From contig NZ_CABFVD010000001.1 of assembly GCF_902143515.1 (NCBI RefSeq), positions 62,001 through 126,000 on the forward strand: 64,000 nt of DNA. Reading direction: 5' to 3'. A program made the translations under genes and the position numbers. Shown piece by piece: positions 26,860 to 35,216 of the stretch (position 1 is the first letter of the stretch; the number at the start of each line of letters is the position of its first letter). The notes beneath the pieces are model-generated. The model was not told the DNA's origin. It saw only the letters and a list, made by a program, of their open reading frames with translations, and did no database searches. This DNA is from Hathewaya massiliensis (GTDB lineage Bacteria > Bacillota > Clostridia > Clostridiales > Clostridiaceae).

Positions 26860-28668
26860 ATGAAAAATTCCATTAAAAATTCATCAAAAAGTTTTTTTAT
26901 TTTTGCTTTATCACTTTGCTTCTTTAACTTGTTAAATTCAAGTCTAGTTTTAGCTAGTGAACTAAGTAAACCTGAAGTAAATGCACAAAAATTCGGTTTT
27001 CTCACTCTATTACCACCAATAATAGCTATTGTTTTAGCTTTTATATTTAAAAATGTTGTAATTTCTCTTTTCCTTGGATTACTTGTAGGTGGTTTTTTAT
27101 TAAGTCTTAATGGGTTTAACATATTCCCTGCAATAATTAATTCATTTACTATGATTGTTCATTATTTGCTTAATTCTTTAGCTGATCCTTGGAATGCAGG
27201 TATTATACTTCAATGTTTAACAATTGGTGGGCTTATATCTCTTATCTCTAAAATGGGTGGAACAAAAGCCGTAGCAGAAGCCCTTGCAAAAAAAGCAAAA
27301 ACACCAAGAAGTACTCAAATAGTAACTTGGCTTTTAGGAATTTTAGTATTTTTCGATGACTATGCTAACTCTTTAATCGTAGGTCCTATTATGAGACCTG
27401 TATGTGATAACATGAAAGTTTCAAGAGAAAAGTTATCGTTTATTGTAGATTCCACAGCTGCCCCTATTTCTGGTATAGCAGTTATATCTACTTGGATAGG
27501 ATATGAACTTAGTTTAATAAAAGATGGTTTTTCAGCTATAGGAGTTAAGGAGAACTCTTATAATATATTTATTCAAACTATTCCTTATAGATTTTACAAT
27601 ATTTTAATCCTTGCATTTATAGTTATTTCAGCTATATTACTAAGGGAATTTGGTCCTATGTATAAAAGTGAATATAGAGCTAGAACTACTGGGGAAACTT
27701 TGAGACCAGGATCAAGCCCTCTTTCTTCAGAGGATAAAAGTATGGAGCCTAAGGAAGGAATTAAGCTTAGCATTTGGAATGCTATAACTCCTATCCTAGT
27801 TTTAATTATAAGTTCTTTTATTGGATTTTATTTTAATGGTTATAATGCTATAATGTCTGGAGATAATAAAGAATATATAAATTTACTTAAGACTGCTCCA
27901 ACGTCTTTTTCAGCTATTCAAGCAACTTTTGGACAATCAGATGCTAGTATAGTACTTTTTTCCTCTGCATTATTTTCAAGTATTGTAGCTATGATTATGG
28001 GATGTACTCAAAAAATATTTACTTTAGGCGAGGCAATTGAAACTTGGATAGAAGGAATGAAATCTTTAATAATCACAGGAGTTATATTACTTCTTGCTTG
28101 GTCTTTAAGTAGTATAATAAAGGAATTAGGTACTGCCCCTTACTTAGTATCTATTCTTTCTAAGACTAAAATGCCTACTTTTATACTTCCTAGTATAGTT
28201 TTTATATTATCTGCTATAATATCTTTTGCAACAGGAACTTCTTATGGAACTATGGGTATACTAATGCCCCTTACCATACCTCTATCATATGCTTTAAATG
28301 CAGATCACAATTACGTTGTGCTATGTATTAGTGCCATACTAACTGGAAGTATATTTGGAGATCATTGTTCTCCTATTTCAGATACAACCATTTTATCTTC
28401 TATGGGTTCTAGTTGTGATCACCTAGACCATGTTAGCACTCAACTTCCTTATGCTTTAGTAGTAGGTGCTATTTCAGTGTTATTTGGATATATTCCATCA
28501 GGTTTAGGTATGCCTATTTATTTAACTTTACCTATATGTTTAATTATAGTATTTCTTGTTCTTAAGTTTATAGGAAAACCTGTACCTAATGGTTTAGAGG
28601 CTTCTGTTGATCCAGATGCTTCTCTTAACTTAGAATTTTCAAAGTGTGACTTAGAATCCACTAAATAA
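26860..28668 (+). CDS. NhaC-family Na+/H+ antiporter-like transporter, probable lysine carrier
   Basis: 602 residues. A signal-like hydrophobic N-terminus (about 10-32) is followed by some twelve membrane segments. Family markers: GTKAVAEALAKKAKT, FFDDYANSLIVGP (about 165), STAAPISGIAVISTWIG and GSIFGDHCSPISDTTILSS (about 500), all typical of NhaC-type proteins. The lysine riboswitch in its leader argues for lysine transport; the LysW proteins predicted as lysine transporters belong to this superfamily. Start set by AAAAGAGGAGGAATCTTTC. Terminated by repeat hairpin 28675-28714. Confidence 0.9.
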   Translation: MKNSIKNSSKSFFIFALSLCFFNLLNSSLVLASELSKPEVNAQKFGFLTLLPPIIAIVLAFIFKNVVISLFLGLLVGGFLLSLNGFNIFPAIINSFTMIVHYLLNSLADPWNAGIILQCLTIGGLISLISKMGGTKAVAEALAKKAKTPRSTQIVTWLLGILVFFDDYANSLIVGPIMRPVCDNMKVSREKLSFIVDSTAAPISGIAVISTWIGYELSLIKDGFSAIGVKENSYNIFIQTIPYRFYNILILAFIVISAILLREFGPMYKSEYRARTTGETLRPGSSPLSSEDKSMEPKEGIKLSIWNAITPILVLIISSFIGFYFNGYNAIMSGDNKEYINLLKTAPTSFSAIQATFGQSDASIVLFSSALFSSIVAMIMGCTQKIFTLGEAIETWIEGMKSLIITGVILLLAWSLSSIIKELGTAPYLVSILSKTKMPTFILPSIVFILSAIISFATGTSYGTMGILMPLTIPLSYALNADHNYVVLCISAILTGSIFGDHCSPISDTTILSSMGSSCDHLDHVSTQLPYALVVGAISVLFGYIPSGLGMPIYLTLPICLIIVFLVLKFIGKPVPNGLEASVDPDASLNLEFSKCDLESTK

Positions 28669-28674
28669 ATATAT

Positions 28675-28714
28675 AAAAGCTTCAGAGAGAGTTTTTACTC
28701 CCGCTGAAGCTTTT
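28675..28714 (+). repeat. Dispersed hairpin repeat acting as terminator
   Basis: AAAAGCTTCAG / CTGAAGCTTTT outer stem and GAGAG / CTCCC-type inner arm around TTTTTA. Directly follows the NhaC stop; U-run on the plus strand. Same core (GCTTCAG..GGGAG-TTTTTA-CTCCC) as other copies. Confidence 0.65.
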
Positions 28715-29213
28715 ATTATTGACATTGTTAGATAGAATGTTGATATAATGGTTACTTAATCAAATATCAGCAAGTTTTTAATTATTTATGTGTTCCTAAT
28801 TATTAGTTCTGTATCCAAAATTACTTGTTTACACTTAATTGTAATTCCTTCTATCATATCTATTAACATATGACAGGATTCTTTTCCAATTTGATAAATT
28901 GGTTGTGACACAGTAGTTAACTCAGGTTCAAACATGCTAGAAATATTTATATTATCATATCCAATTACATTTACTTCCTTAGGTATACTTATACCAGACT
29001 TAATTAAAGTCTTAATACCGTTGCATAAAACTTATAAAAAGTTATAAATATATAAATTTTACTTGTGTTATTCATTACTAAATAACATTTCCTGTTCATA
29101 GAATCCTATTTTAAATAATTTATTCTACTCTAGTTTGGTGTGATTCTCCAAGGACTTAAATTCCCCCACAACGCAGGGTACATATAGCATAATTTTTGTA
29201 AACACCAATTATG

Positions 29214-29622
29214 CTATTTTATAATTACCAAGATAAATTTCTTCTCTTTTTTATTTGCTTCATATTTTCTTGATACTTGTCTTTGTAATCTTTTTAATTT
29301 CTTTTTAGGCTTTCTAATTTTTACAGACTTATTAATATTTTTTATTGGTTTATCTAAAGAATTCACTATGGCTAAATTAGATACTCCTAAATCAATTCCA
29401 ATAGATAAATCCTTATCTAACTCAACTTGATTTTCGTTGTGCTCAAATCCTAATGTTAAATACCAATACTTTCCGTCAAAATAGCATCTAGGGTTAATAT
29501 AAAGTTTTCTCCCATTTTGAAAGTCCCCAGTTGTAAGCAAACCTTGCGCATCCTACGGATTTAAACATTAATATTTCTTGTTCATTAGTGGGCTTTAATC
29601 TTATTTTTATTGCCTTTATCAA
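29214..29622 (-). pseudogene. Degenerate tnpB (RNA-guided nuclease remnant)
   Basis: Starts at TTG 29622 behind GGGAGGTGAAAAT with IKAIKIRLKPTNEQE and FAYNWGLSKWE, the TnpB N-terminus. After that the frame shifts and about 100 residues are missing; the text resumes as YINPRCYFDGKYWYLTLGFE, IGIDLGVSNLAIV (first RuvC Asp) and KKLKRLQRQVSRK. It ends at 29214 before the Glu and last Asp of RuvC and the zinc finger. No active nuclease can be made. Confidence 0.88.
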
Positions 29623-29820
29623 ATTTTCACCTCCCTTCCATTATTATTATTTCCTAATTATTAAAGGATATAATGGAATTGAGGTAATTTAAAAAGATTA
29701 CTAATAATTTTATATATTTATAACTCCTTACAAGTTTTATGCCTCATTCACTTAGTGTCGCTAGTACTAAGCAGTTCTCAAAGTCTTGTAAAACTTATGA
29801 ACTTCTCATACTTTCATATG

Positions 29821-30239
29821 AGCGTAGACTATATCATCACCTAATGGTGTCCTCCACTTCCACTACCAATGGCTTGTAGTGTACTCCCATCACGGGATAG
29901 TCGTTGAAGTTTCCCCTTTTCGAGGCTTACCTGCTGATTGCCCATTATCACAACCTAGTGGTTTTAAAGCTTAGGTCAGTGCACTTAGGATTTAACCTTA
30001 TGCCATCTAACTAATTTTTTCTACTTTCGTAACTATCACGCTTAGGCTTATTTCATCCTTACGTTGTAGTTTAGTTAGCTTTAGGGGTTTCCAGCAATTC
30101 AAAGGATTTTGGATGTATTTCATACATCACTCCATGCTCTTTACGAACATGGGAGGCTGTCAACAATTTTCTAAGTTAAAAGTTATAAAACTTTACAGTA
30201 AGTTATAACTTTTTATAACTTATTTGTAACTGTTAGTTA
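29821..30239 (-). ncRNA. Group I intron catalytic core and 5' segment
   Basis: The four conserved group I elements are present in order on the minus strand: P AATTGCTGGAAA (30088-30099), Q AATCAGCAGG (29930-29939), R TTCAACGACTA (29898-29908) and S ATATAGTCT (29826-29834). P and Q can pair (GCTG/CAGC = P4), R and S can pair (GACTA/TAGTC = P7). Near the 5' splice site GTAAC-TAACA-GTTAC can form a P1-like helix. Intron subtype was not assigned. Confidence 0.88.
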
Positions 30240-31011
30240 CCTCCAAAGGCCATTAAATCATTACTATATAATATTCCATCAAAAGCATGACCTGATTTTA
30301 TAAGTTCCCCTGTGGCTTTTATTCCTGACTCTAGTGTAAAATCTCCTTGCTTTATTATGTTTTCATTATAAATATTAAGCTTTTTAACTTCTTCCTTAAA
30401 TCTACCTAACCTTCTCCTAGAAATTTCAAGGCTCATATTTCCCGTTACAAAGGCTATTTTTCTCCTATTTTTTTTATAGTAAAGATATTCTATAGCTTCT
30501 TTTATGCCCTTCTCTTCATTGCAAAATACACCATAATAATCTTCAGAACTTTTCATATATCTATCTAAGACTACAAAAGGAATATTATTATTTTTAAAGA
30601 ACTTTATGGAATCATTATTATTACTATGAGATATTAAAATTACTCCATCTACAAGTTTACTTATTAATAATTCTAAATATTCTTTTTCTTTTAAAGCTTT
30701 ATTATCTGTATTACAAAGAAAAATATTATATTTTCTATCACTAGCAGCATCTTCTATAGCCCTACAAATTTCAGAAAAGAAGGGGTTGGTAATATCAGGT
30801 ACTATTATTCCTATGGTTTGAGTCTTTTTAGTGCTTAAACTTCTGGCAATAGAATTTGGTACATAATTCATTTCCCTGCATATCTTAAGTACCTTTTCTT
30901 TTGTATCTGTGCTTATACTTTCATCCTTATTGTTAATTACCATTGAAACTGTAGCTTTTGAAACGCCAGCCATTAGAGCTATATCTTTCATTGTAACCTT
31001 ATTCATTTATA

Positions 31012-31944
31012 TTAAACTTCTCCATAAGCATCCCTTACTTCAGCTAAAGTTGGTATAGAACTCTGTGCCCCTTCTCTAGTTACAGTTATAGATGAAACTT
31101 TATTGCCTAAGGTTACAGCTTCAATTATATTCTCAAAATTTAGCTCTCTTAACTGTCCTAGTTTACTAGACATAGCCCCTATAAAAGAATCTCCAGCTGC
31201 AGTAGTATCTATAGCTTTAACTTTAAAAGCTGGTACAATCATGCTATGCTCTTTAGAAATAATAGCAGCACCTCTGCTTCCTAAGGTAATTACTACAAAC
31301 TTAACTCCTTTATTTAAAAATACCTCTGCTGACTCTCTAGCTTTTTCTAAATCTGTAATTTCTACCCCTGTTAACTCAAAAGCTTCTGTTTCATTAGGTA
31401 TAATTATATCTGTGTATTTTAGAATTTCACCCTTAATTTCCATTGCTGGTGCTGGATTTAAAATAGTAATCTTATTAAATTCCTTTGCTATTTTAAATGC
31501 CTTTTCCCCTATCTCTATTGGGGTCTCTAATTGAGTTATAACTACATCACTATTTTCTATGGATGACTTTGATTTTTCTACGTCTTCTAAATTAAGTTCC
31601 ATGTTTGCACCAGATACAACACATATAGTATTGTTTCCATCCCTATCAACAGTTATTATAGCTACTCCTGTAGATGTACCTTCCATTATGTTAATATCTT
31701 CTAATCTTACTCCATCTTTCTCCATAGATTCCAGAAGAATTTGTCCATTTTCATCTTTTCCAACTGCGCCAACAAAGCTAACTTGGCAACCTAATCTACT
31801 AGCAGCTACTGCTTGATTTGCACCCTTTCCCCCTGGAATTTTGATAATATCTTTTACTAATATAGTCTCACCTTTTTTTGGTAAATTCTTAGTGTTTAAA
31901 ACTAAATCCATATTTATACTTCCAATTACACATACTTTACTCAA
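31012..31944 (-). CDS. rbsK: Ribokinase
   Basis: Phosphorylates ribose to ribose 5-phosphate. PfkB family, 310 residues: GSINMDLVL (5), PGGKGANQAVAASRLG (about 39-55), NETEAFELTG and the ATP/anion-hole DTTAAGDSFIGA with catalytic Asp (about 250). The start is TTG at 31944 because GAGGTGAAAATT lies before it and homologues begin with VCVIGS. Promoter and LacI-type operator lie upstream; the LacI-family gene follows in the same transcript. No ribose ABC transporter is beside it. Confidence 0.93.
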   Translation of the reverse strand: MSKVCVIGSINMDLVLNTKNLPKKGETILVKDIIKIPGGKGANQAVAASRLGCQVSFVGAVGKDENGQILLESMEKDGVRLEDINIMEGTSTGVAIITVDRDGNNTICVVSGANMELNLEDVEKSKSSIENSDVVITQLETPIEIGEKAFKIAKEFNKITILNPAPAMEIKGEILKYTDIIIPNETEAFELTGVEITDLEKARESAEVFLNKGVKFVVITLGSRGAAIISKEHSMIVPAFKVKAIDTTAAGDSFIGAMSSKLGQLRELNFENIIEAVTLGNKVSSITVTREGAQSSIPTLAEVRDAYGEV

Positions 31945-31971
31945 AATTTTCACCTCATTTGTTTTATGAAC

Positions 31972-31983
31972 TAAACCGGTTAA
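31972..31983 (-). promoter_or_regulatory. LacI-family operator before rbsK
   Basis: TAAACCGGTTAA, with perfect central palindrome AACCGGTT, placed 4 bases downstream of the -10 box, so over the transcription start. CG-centred palindromes of this type are LacI/GalR-family operators. The likely binder is the IStron-interrupted repressor of the same operon. Confidence 0.65.
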
Positions 31984-31987
31984 TTGA

Positions 31988-32016
31988 ATTTTAACATTTG
32001 TTAAAAATTCTGTCAA
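31988..32016 (-). promoter_or_regulatory. Promoter of the rbsK-lacI operon
   Basis: TTGACA (32011-32016), 17 bases, TAAAAT (31988-31993), read on the minus strand. Near-consensus. Confidence 0.85.
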
Positions 32017-32099
32017 CGTTCCTAAATTCAAAACATAGATTTACAATATATATAAAACAATATAAACTATATTTAAGTAGATTAAAGGGGGAATTAAGT

Positions 32100-32630
32100 A
32101 TGCATAATAAAAATATAAAAACTGCCTATTTTGCAGGTGGATGTTTTTGGTGTATGGTAGATTGCTTCTACCTTTTAGAAGGAGTTATTGATGTTAAAGT
32201 GGGTTATTCTGGTGGGAACACAAAACAGCCAACTTATGAAGAGGTAAAATCTCAAAAGACAGGTCATTATGAGACAGCTATGGTAGTATACGATAGTTCT
32301 ATTACTCCTTATAAAGAATTATTATCTATGTTTTGGAGACAAATAGATCCTACAGATGATGGAGGGCAATTTCAAGATAGGGGATCTTCATATAAAACAG
32401 CTATCTTTTATGAAAGTGACGAGGAAAAAATTATGGCTGAAAACTCTATACTTGATCTAAAAAAATCAAATAAATTTTCTAAGCCCATAGTAACAAAACT
32501 ACTTCCTCTTAAAAATTTTTATCTAGCTGAAGATTATCATCAAAATTTTCCTGCTAATAATCCAAATGAGTACAAAGAGGATAGAGAAAAATCAGGAAGA
32601 GATAACTTTCTAAATAAAATTTGGAGTTAA
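32100..32630 (+). CDS. msrA: Peptide-methionine (S)-S-oxide reductase
   Basis: Repairs oxidised methionine. 176 residues, with catalytic Cys in FAGGCFWCMVDCF (about 14-20), TGHYETAMVVY (acid residue), DPTDDGGQFQDRGSSYKTAI and a C-terminal LAEDYHQNF. The usual GCFWxxE has Asp/Val in place of Glu at the motif end. ATG at 32100 follows AAAGGGGGAATTAAGT. Divergent from rbsK, sharing the 150-base promoter region. MsrB is not fused. Confidence 0.92.
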   Translation: MHNKNIKTAYFAGGCFWCMVDCFYLLEGVIDVKVGYSGGNTKQPTYEEVKSQKTGHYETAMVVYDSSITPYKELLSMFWRQIDPTDDGGQFQDRGSSYKTAIFYESDEEKIMAENSILDLKKSNKFSKPIVTKLLPLKNFYLAEDYHQNFPANNPNEYKEDREKSGRDNFLNKIWS

Positions 32631-32678
32631 TATGATTAAATAAAATCTATTCCATAATACATAGTAATCCTAAATAAT

Positions 32679-32731
32679 AATAAAACTATACATAAGCGGA
32701 AAACCAAACACCTTTTATGCATAGTTTTATT
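32679..32731. terminator. Bidirectional terminator between msrA and the agr kinase
   Basis: AATAAAACTAT.CATAA / TTATG.ATAGTTTTATT around a 17-base loop, lying between convergent genes (msrA stop 32630, kinase stop 32758). Confidence 0.7.
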
Positions 32732-32757
32732 CATAGTATATTAATATATATCTTTCA

Positions 32758-33597
32758 TTATATCTTTCTTGGAAGAAATACAGTAAAGATAGTTCCAACA
32801 CCTTCATAGCTCTCTACATTAATTTCTCCACTATGCTTATTAACTAAATCTTTTACTATAGTTAATCCATAACCCCTACCATCCCCATCTTTAGTTGAAA
32901 ATCCCTTATTGAAAAGCTTTTCTTTAATTTTCTCAGAGATAATGGGATATGAATTAGTAATACATAAAATTACTTTGTCCTCAAACTCCCTAATTTCTAT
33001 AGAAAGAATTCGTTTTTCTTCCTTGCATTTTTCTAGTTCATAACAAGCGTTGTCCATAAGATTAAAAAAAATTCTACAAAGATCTATATTATTAATATAC
33101 ATATGATCTAATCCACATTCTATGTCTAGCTCCACCTCTATACCTTTAGATTCAGCAATAGCCACTTTTGTATGAAGTATAGCTGCAAACTCAACATTAT
33201 TTAACTTGCTAATAGAAAAAGCCTCATCTATTCTGCCATTTATATCATATATATATTCTCTAGCTTTATTTATTTCATTCATGTGCAATAAACCTAATAT
33301 AACACTTAGATGATTCTTAAAATCATGTTTTTGTAACCTTAAAGCATCAATAACCTCTTCAGAGGAACTTAGCTTTTTTACACTTTCGTTGTTTAATTTT
33401 ATAAGATTTAAAATTCCTCCCAGAGTATAACTTGCTATTATAGCAAGGCCAACTATAATTAAAATCATACTTTTAGCATTTTTTATTGGTATATTTTTTT
33501 TATCCATTAAAAATACACTACTTAAAGTGAAAAATATTAAAAAGTTTTCAACTAACACTACGATTATTAAAAAATAAATTTTCTTATATGACCTCAT
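32758..33597 (-). CDS. AgrC-like sensor histidine kinase with short membrane part
   Basis: 279 residues. Only two membrane segments (about 7-30 and 42-65), then a DHp-like helix with the phospho-His in LRLQKHDFKNHLSVILGLL (about 91) and a GHKL ATPase: N-box FFNLMDNACYELE, G-box DGRGYGLTIV. AgrC/ComD kinases usually have six or seven membrane segments in the same chain; here the missing ones are on the separate protein from 33606-34085. The start at 33597 has its own weak ribosome site (TAGGTG). No response regulator follows. Confidence 0.85.
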   Translation of the reverse strand: MRSYKKIYFLIIVVLVENFLIFFTLSSVFLMDKKNIPIKNAKSMILIIVGLAIIASYTLGGILNLIKLNNESVKKLSSSEEVIDALRLQKHDFKNHLSVILGLLHMNEINKAREYIYDINGRIDEAFSISKLNNVEFAAILHTKVAIAESKGIEVELDIECGLDHMYINNIDLCRIFFNLMDNACYELEKCKEEKRILSIEIREFEDKVILCITNSYPIISEKIKEKLFNKGFSTKDGDGRGYGLTIVKDLVNKHSGEINVESYEGVGTIFTVFLPRKI

Positions 33598-33605
33598 ATG
33601 TACAC

Positions 33606-34085
33606 CTATTTTCTAACCTTATATTGGTCTAAATTTACTATATTATGCTTAGAAATAGAAAATATTACAAATAAAATAATTAACAGTGAATTTGATGCTA
33701 TTACTATTAATAAAGAAATAATATCACCAGCACTTAATAACTTGTCTAAATCCACTTTAAATATATGGATCATGGGAAACAAAACTATAAGTTCTTGAAT
33801 AATTATTAATGAAAAAGATATTAAACTTGATATGGTAGCTATTATTAAAGACTTTTTTAATACAAGTTTACAGACTAAAGTATATATAATTGCTATTATA
33901 ATTACATGGGAACCATTTTTTAAATTTAAAATACTATACATATATCTTATAATTGCTATATTTAATGTGTTTAGTAAAATTATCTTAATAAGTTCTTTGA
34001 GTTTAATATGTATGCCAATTATGCTATATCCAACAGTTGTCATCAAGAAACTCTGGAAAATGTATCCAAAAGCTTTTAAAAGCAT
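33606..34085 (-). CDS. Membrane protein, probable sensor half of a split AgrC
   Basis: 159 residues with about five hydrophobic segments (for example FQSFLMTTVGYSIIGI, HVIIIAIIYTLV, LIIATISSLISFSLIIIQELIVL, LLIVIASNSLLIILFVIF) and a Lys/Arg-rich end. No catalytic motif. It ends 8 bases before the kinase gene, in another frame, and has a clear ribosome site (GAGGTGAAAAGAAA-ATG). It resembles the N-terminal half of AgrC sensors. Its position between agrD and the kinase suggests it binds the signal peptide, which is inference. Confidence 0.75.
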   Translation of the reverse strand: MLLKAFGYIFQSFLMTTVGYSIIGIHIKLKELIKIILLNTLNIAIIRYMYSILNLKNGSHVIIIAIIYTLVCKLVLKKSLIIATISSLISFSLIIIQELIVLFPMIHIFKVDLDKLLSAGDIISLLIVIASNSLLIILFVIFSISKHNIVNLDQYKVRK

Positions 34086-34151
34086 TTTCTTTTCACCTCA
34101 TAGAGTTTATCTTTTGTTTATCGGTATTTAATCTTTAGTAAGGCTTAAAGA

Positions 34152-34274
34152 TTAGTCTTCTAAATCTTTTGGCATTTTTGGTTGGTATGCAATATAATTG
34201 CATGCTGCTTTTGCATTAGAAAACGCAATTGAATCAAATAATGCTTTTGTAAATTCTAAAAATTTCTTGAACAT
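34152..34274 (-). CDS. agrD: AgrD cyclic signal peptide precursor
   Basis: 40 residues: amphipathic N-terminus MFKKFLEFTKALFDSIAF, a core AACNYIAYQ with the single Cys at 25, and the C-terminal processing tail PKMPKDLED, which has the Pro and acidic residues AgrB needs. The thiolactone ring would start at Cys25; its closing residue (Ala29 or Tyr30) cannot be told. ATG is one base after the agrB stop, with its ribosome site GGGGG inside agrB. Confidence 0.9.
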   Translation of the reverse strand: MFKKFLEFTKALFDSIAFSNAKAACNYIAYQPKMPKDLED

Positions 34275-34275
34275 A

Positions 34276-34926
34276 TTAGTTCCCCCTTACATTGTTTTTT
34301 ATATTAATCAAGCTAAATAGCTTGTCAATAACATTTAAAAACTTATATCCTAATGGAGTAATAGAGAAGGTTTGCCATAGTATCCCCATGGATATATGAA
34401 AGGAAATTTCATTTACGTTTTTTCTTATGTAAAACCAAAAAATGTTGAAGCAATACCAAATTATAATATAAACAAAAGATAATTTTTTAAGTTTTTCTCT
34501 TTTTTCTCTATTGTTAATAGGTTTTTCTTCAGTATCTGCTGGTGCATAATTGTATAAAGCCCAAATTGAATATAAAAGTATCATAAATTCCATTATAAAA
34601 TATATACACTGGGTAAAATTTAATCCTAATATATATTTTGAAACTATACAAATTAAATTTACTAATATACTACTAAATATAGTACATCTAATCATTGTGC
34701 TACAATGTGCACCACCTGATAATCCTCTATATAAAGTCATAGAAAGTATGAGAATTAGCACAGAGAAAAAATTTCCTAAAAGATATGCTAAAGCTAAACT
34801 TCCAATATAACCTGAGATAGTACTTATAGCAATAGTTACTCCGTATTTCAAAATAGCCTTATCCCTGTCGCTTAAATTTAAATTTTTATCATAAATAAAA
34901 ACAATATTGTCTATAAACTTTTCCAT
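34276..34926 (-). CDS. agrB: AgrB peptidase, processes AgrD
   Basis: 216-residue membrane endopeptidase that cuts and cyclises AgrD. Catalytic pair seen in GGAHCSTMIRC: His, then Cys seven positions later (AgrB His77/Cys84 spacing). YRGLSGGAHC is the family hallmark. Six or so hydrophobic segments. A charged loop (EEKPINNREKREKLKK) lies near 140. First gene of agrB-agrD-membrane half-kinase, all within one transcript from the promoter at 34959-34987. Confidence 0.94.
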   Translation of the reverse strand: MEKFIDNIVFIYDKNLNLSDRDKAILKYGVTIAISTISGYIGSLALAYLLGNFFSVLILILSMTLYRGLSGGAHCSTMIRCTIFSSILVNLICIVSKYILGLNFTQCIYFIMEFMILLYSIWALYNYAPADTEEKPINNREKREKLKKLSFVYIIIWYCFNIFWFYIRKNVNEISFHISMGILWQTFSITPLGYKFLNVIDKLFSLINIKNNVRGN

Positions 34927-34958
34927 CCCTTCACATCCCTAACAGTATATTTAACTAA

Positions 34959-34987
34959 AATATACCTTTTTGTTACAGGAACGTCAA
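34959..34987 (-). promoter_or_regulatory. Promoter of the agr operon
   Basis: TTGACG (34982-34987), 17 bases, TATATT (34959-34964) on the minus strand, 32 bases before agrB. An inverted repeat TATATTT-TAG-TTAAATATA overlaps the -10. The rest of 34988-35216 is AT-rich with no signal. Confidence 0.8.
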
Positions 34988-35216
34988 GCATTTTTTGTAT
35001 TATTTTTACATGTTTTTTCATCAAAATTCGAGTGATTTAGCTATTATTTTACTTTAATATAAATACTATCGTTTATTATCATAATATCATATTTTTTAAT
35101 TAGAAAGCAATGAAAATAGAGGTAAAATGTCTATTTATAAGTTATTTTTTATTTATATGATTTTTTTTGAAATTAATTTGCAACTAAATTTAATATATGT
35201 TTAGTTTTTTATATAA

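Larger units (their letters stand above)
29018..30239 (-). mobile_element. IStron (group I intron + tnpB-type IS), 1222 bases, non-autonomous
   Basis: Minus-strand element bounded at both ends by GGT (GGAGG-TAACTAAC at 30244-30232; GCAACGG-TATTAAG at 29024-29011). This fits serine-recombinase (IS607-type) insertion at a GG core. From its 5' end: intron 5' segment, group I core, a broken tnpB, then a noncoding 3' end (29018-29213) where the TnpB guide RNA would lie. No tnpA remains, so mobility would need help in trans. Removal restores the lacI frame exactly. Confidence 0.87.
28783..31006 (-). pseudogene. LacI-family repressor gene interrupted by an IStron
   Basis: 5' part 30240-31006: HTH start MNKVTMKDIALMAGVSKATV and ligand domain through LYSNDLMAFG. 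3' part 28783-29017: IKTLIKSGISIPKEVNVIGYD to LDTELILGTHK and stop. Joining 30240 to 29017 gives GGA GGT ATT AAG with no frame change, 333 codons in all, the normal LacI length. Without removal, translation ends at a TAA two codons into the element (257 residues). Marked pseudogene for form; if the group I intron splices, the repressor is functional. It sits 5 bases after rbsK, so probably an RbsR-type regulator. Confidence 0.9.

Noticed and set aside
28783..31006. lacI as a plain pseudogene killed by an IS
   Set aside because: The group I core is complete and removal restores the frame exactly, so splicing is the better explanation until tested.
33590..34085. Reading the agr membrane protein and kinase as one gene broken by a frameshift
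   Set aside because: Each half has its own ribosome site and start, and the first ends cleanly 8 bases before the second. Kept as a caveat in the findings.
33598..34131. Plus-strand frames opposite the agr genes
   Set aside because: Antisense to genes with clear ribosome sites and family motifs; they arise from AT-rich hydrophobic codons.
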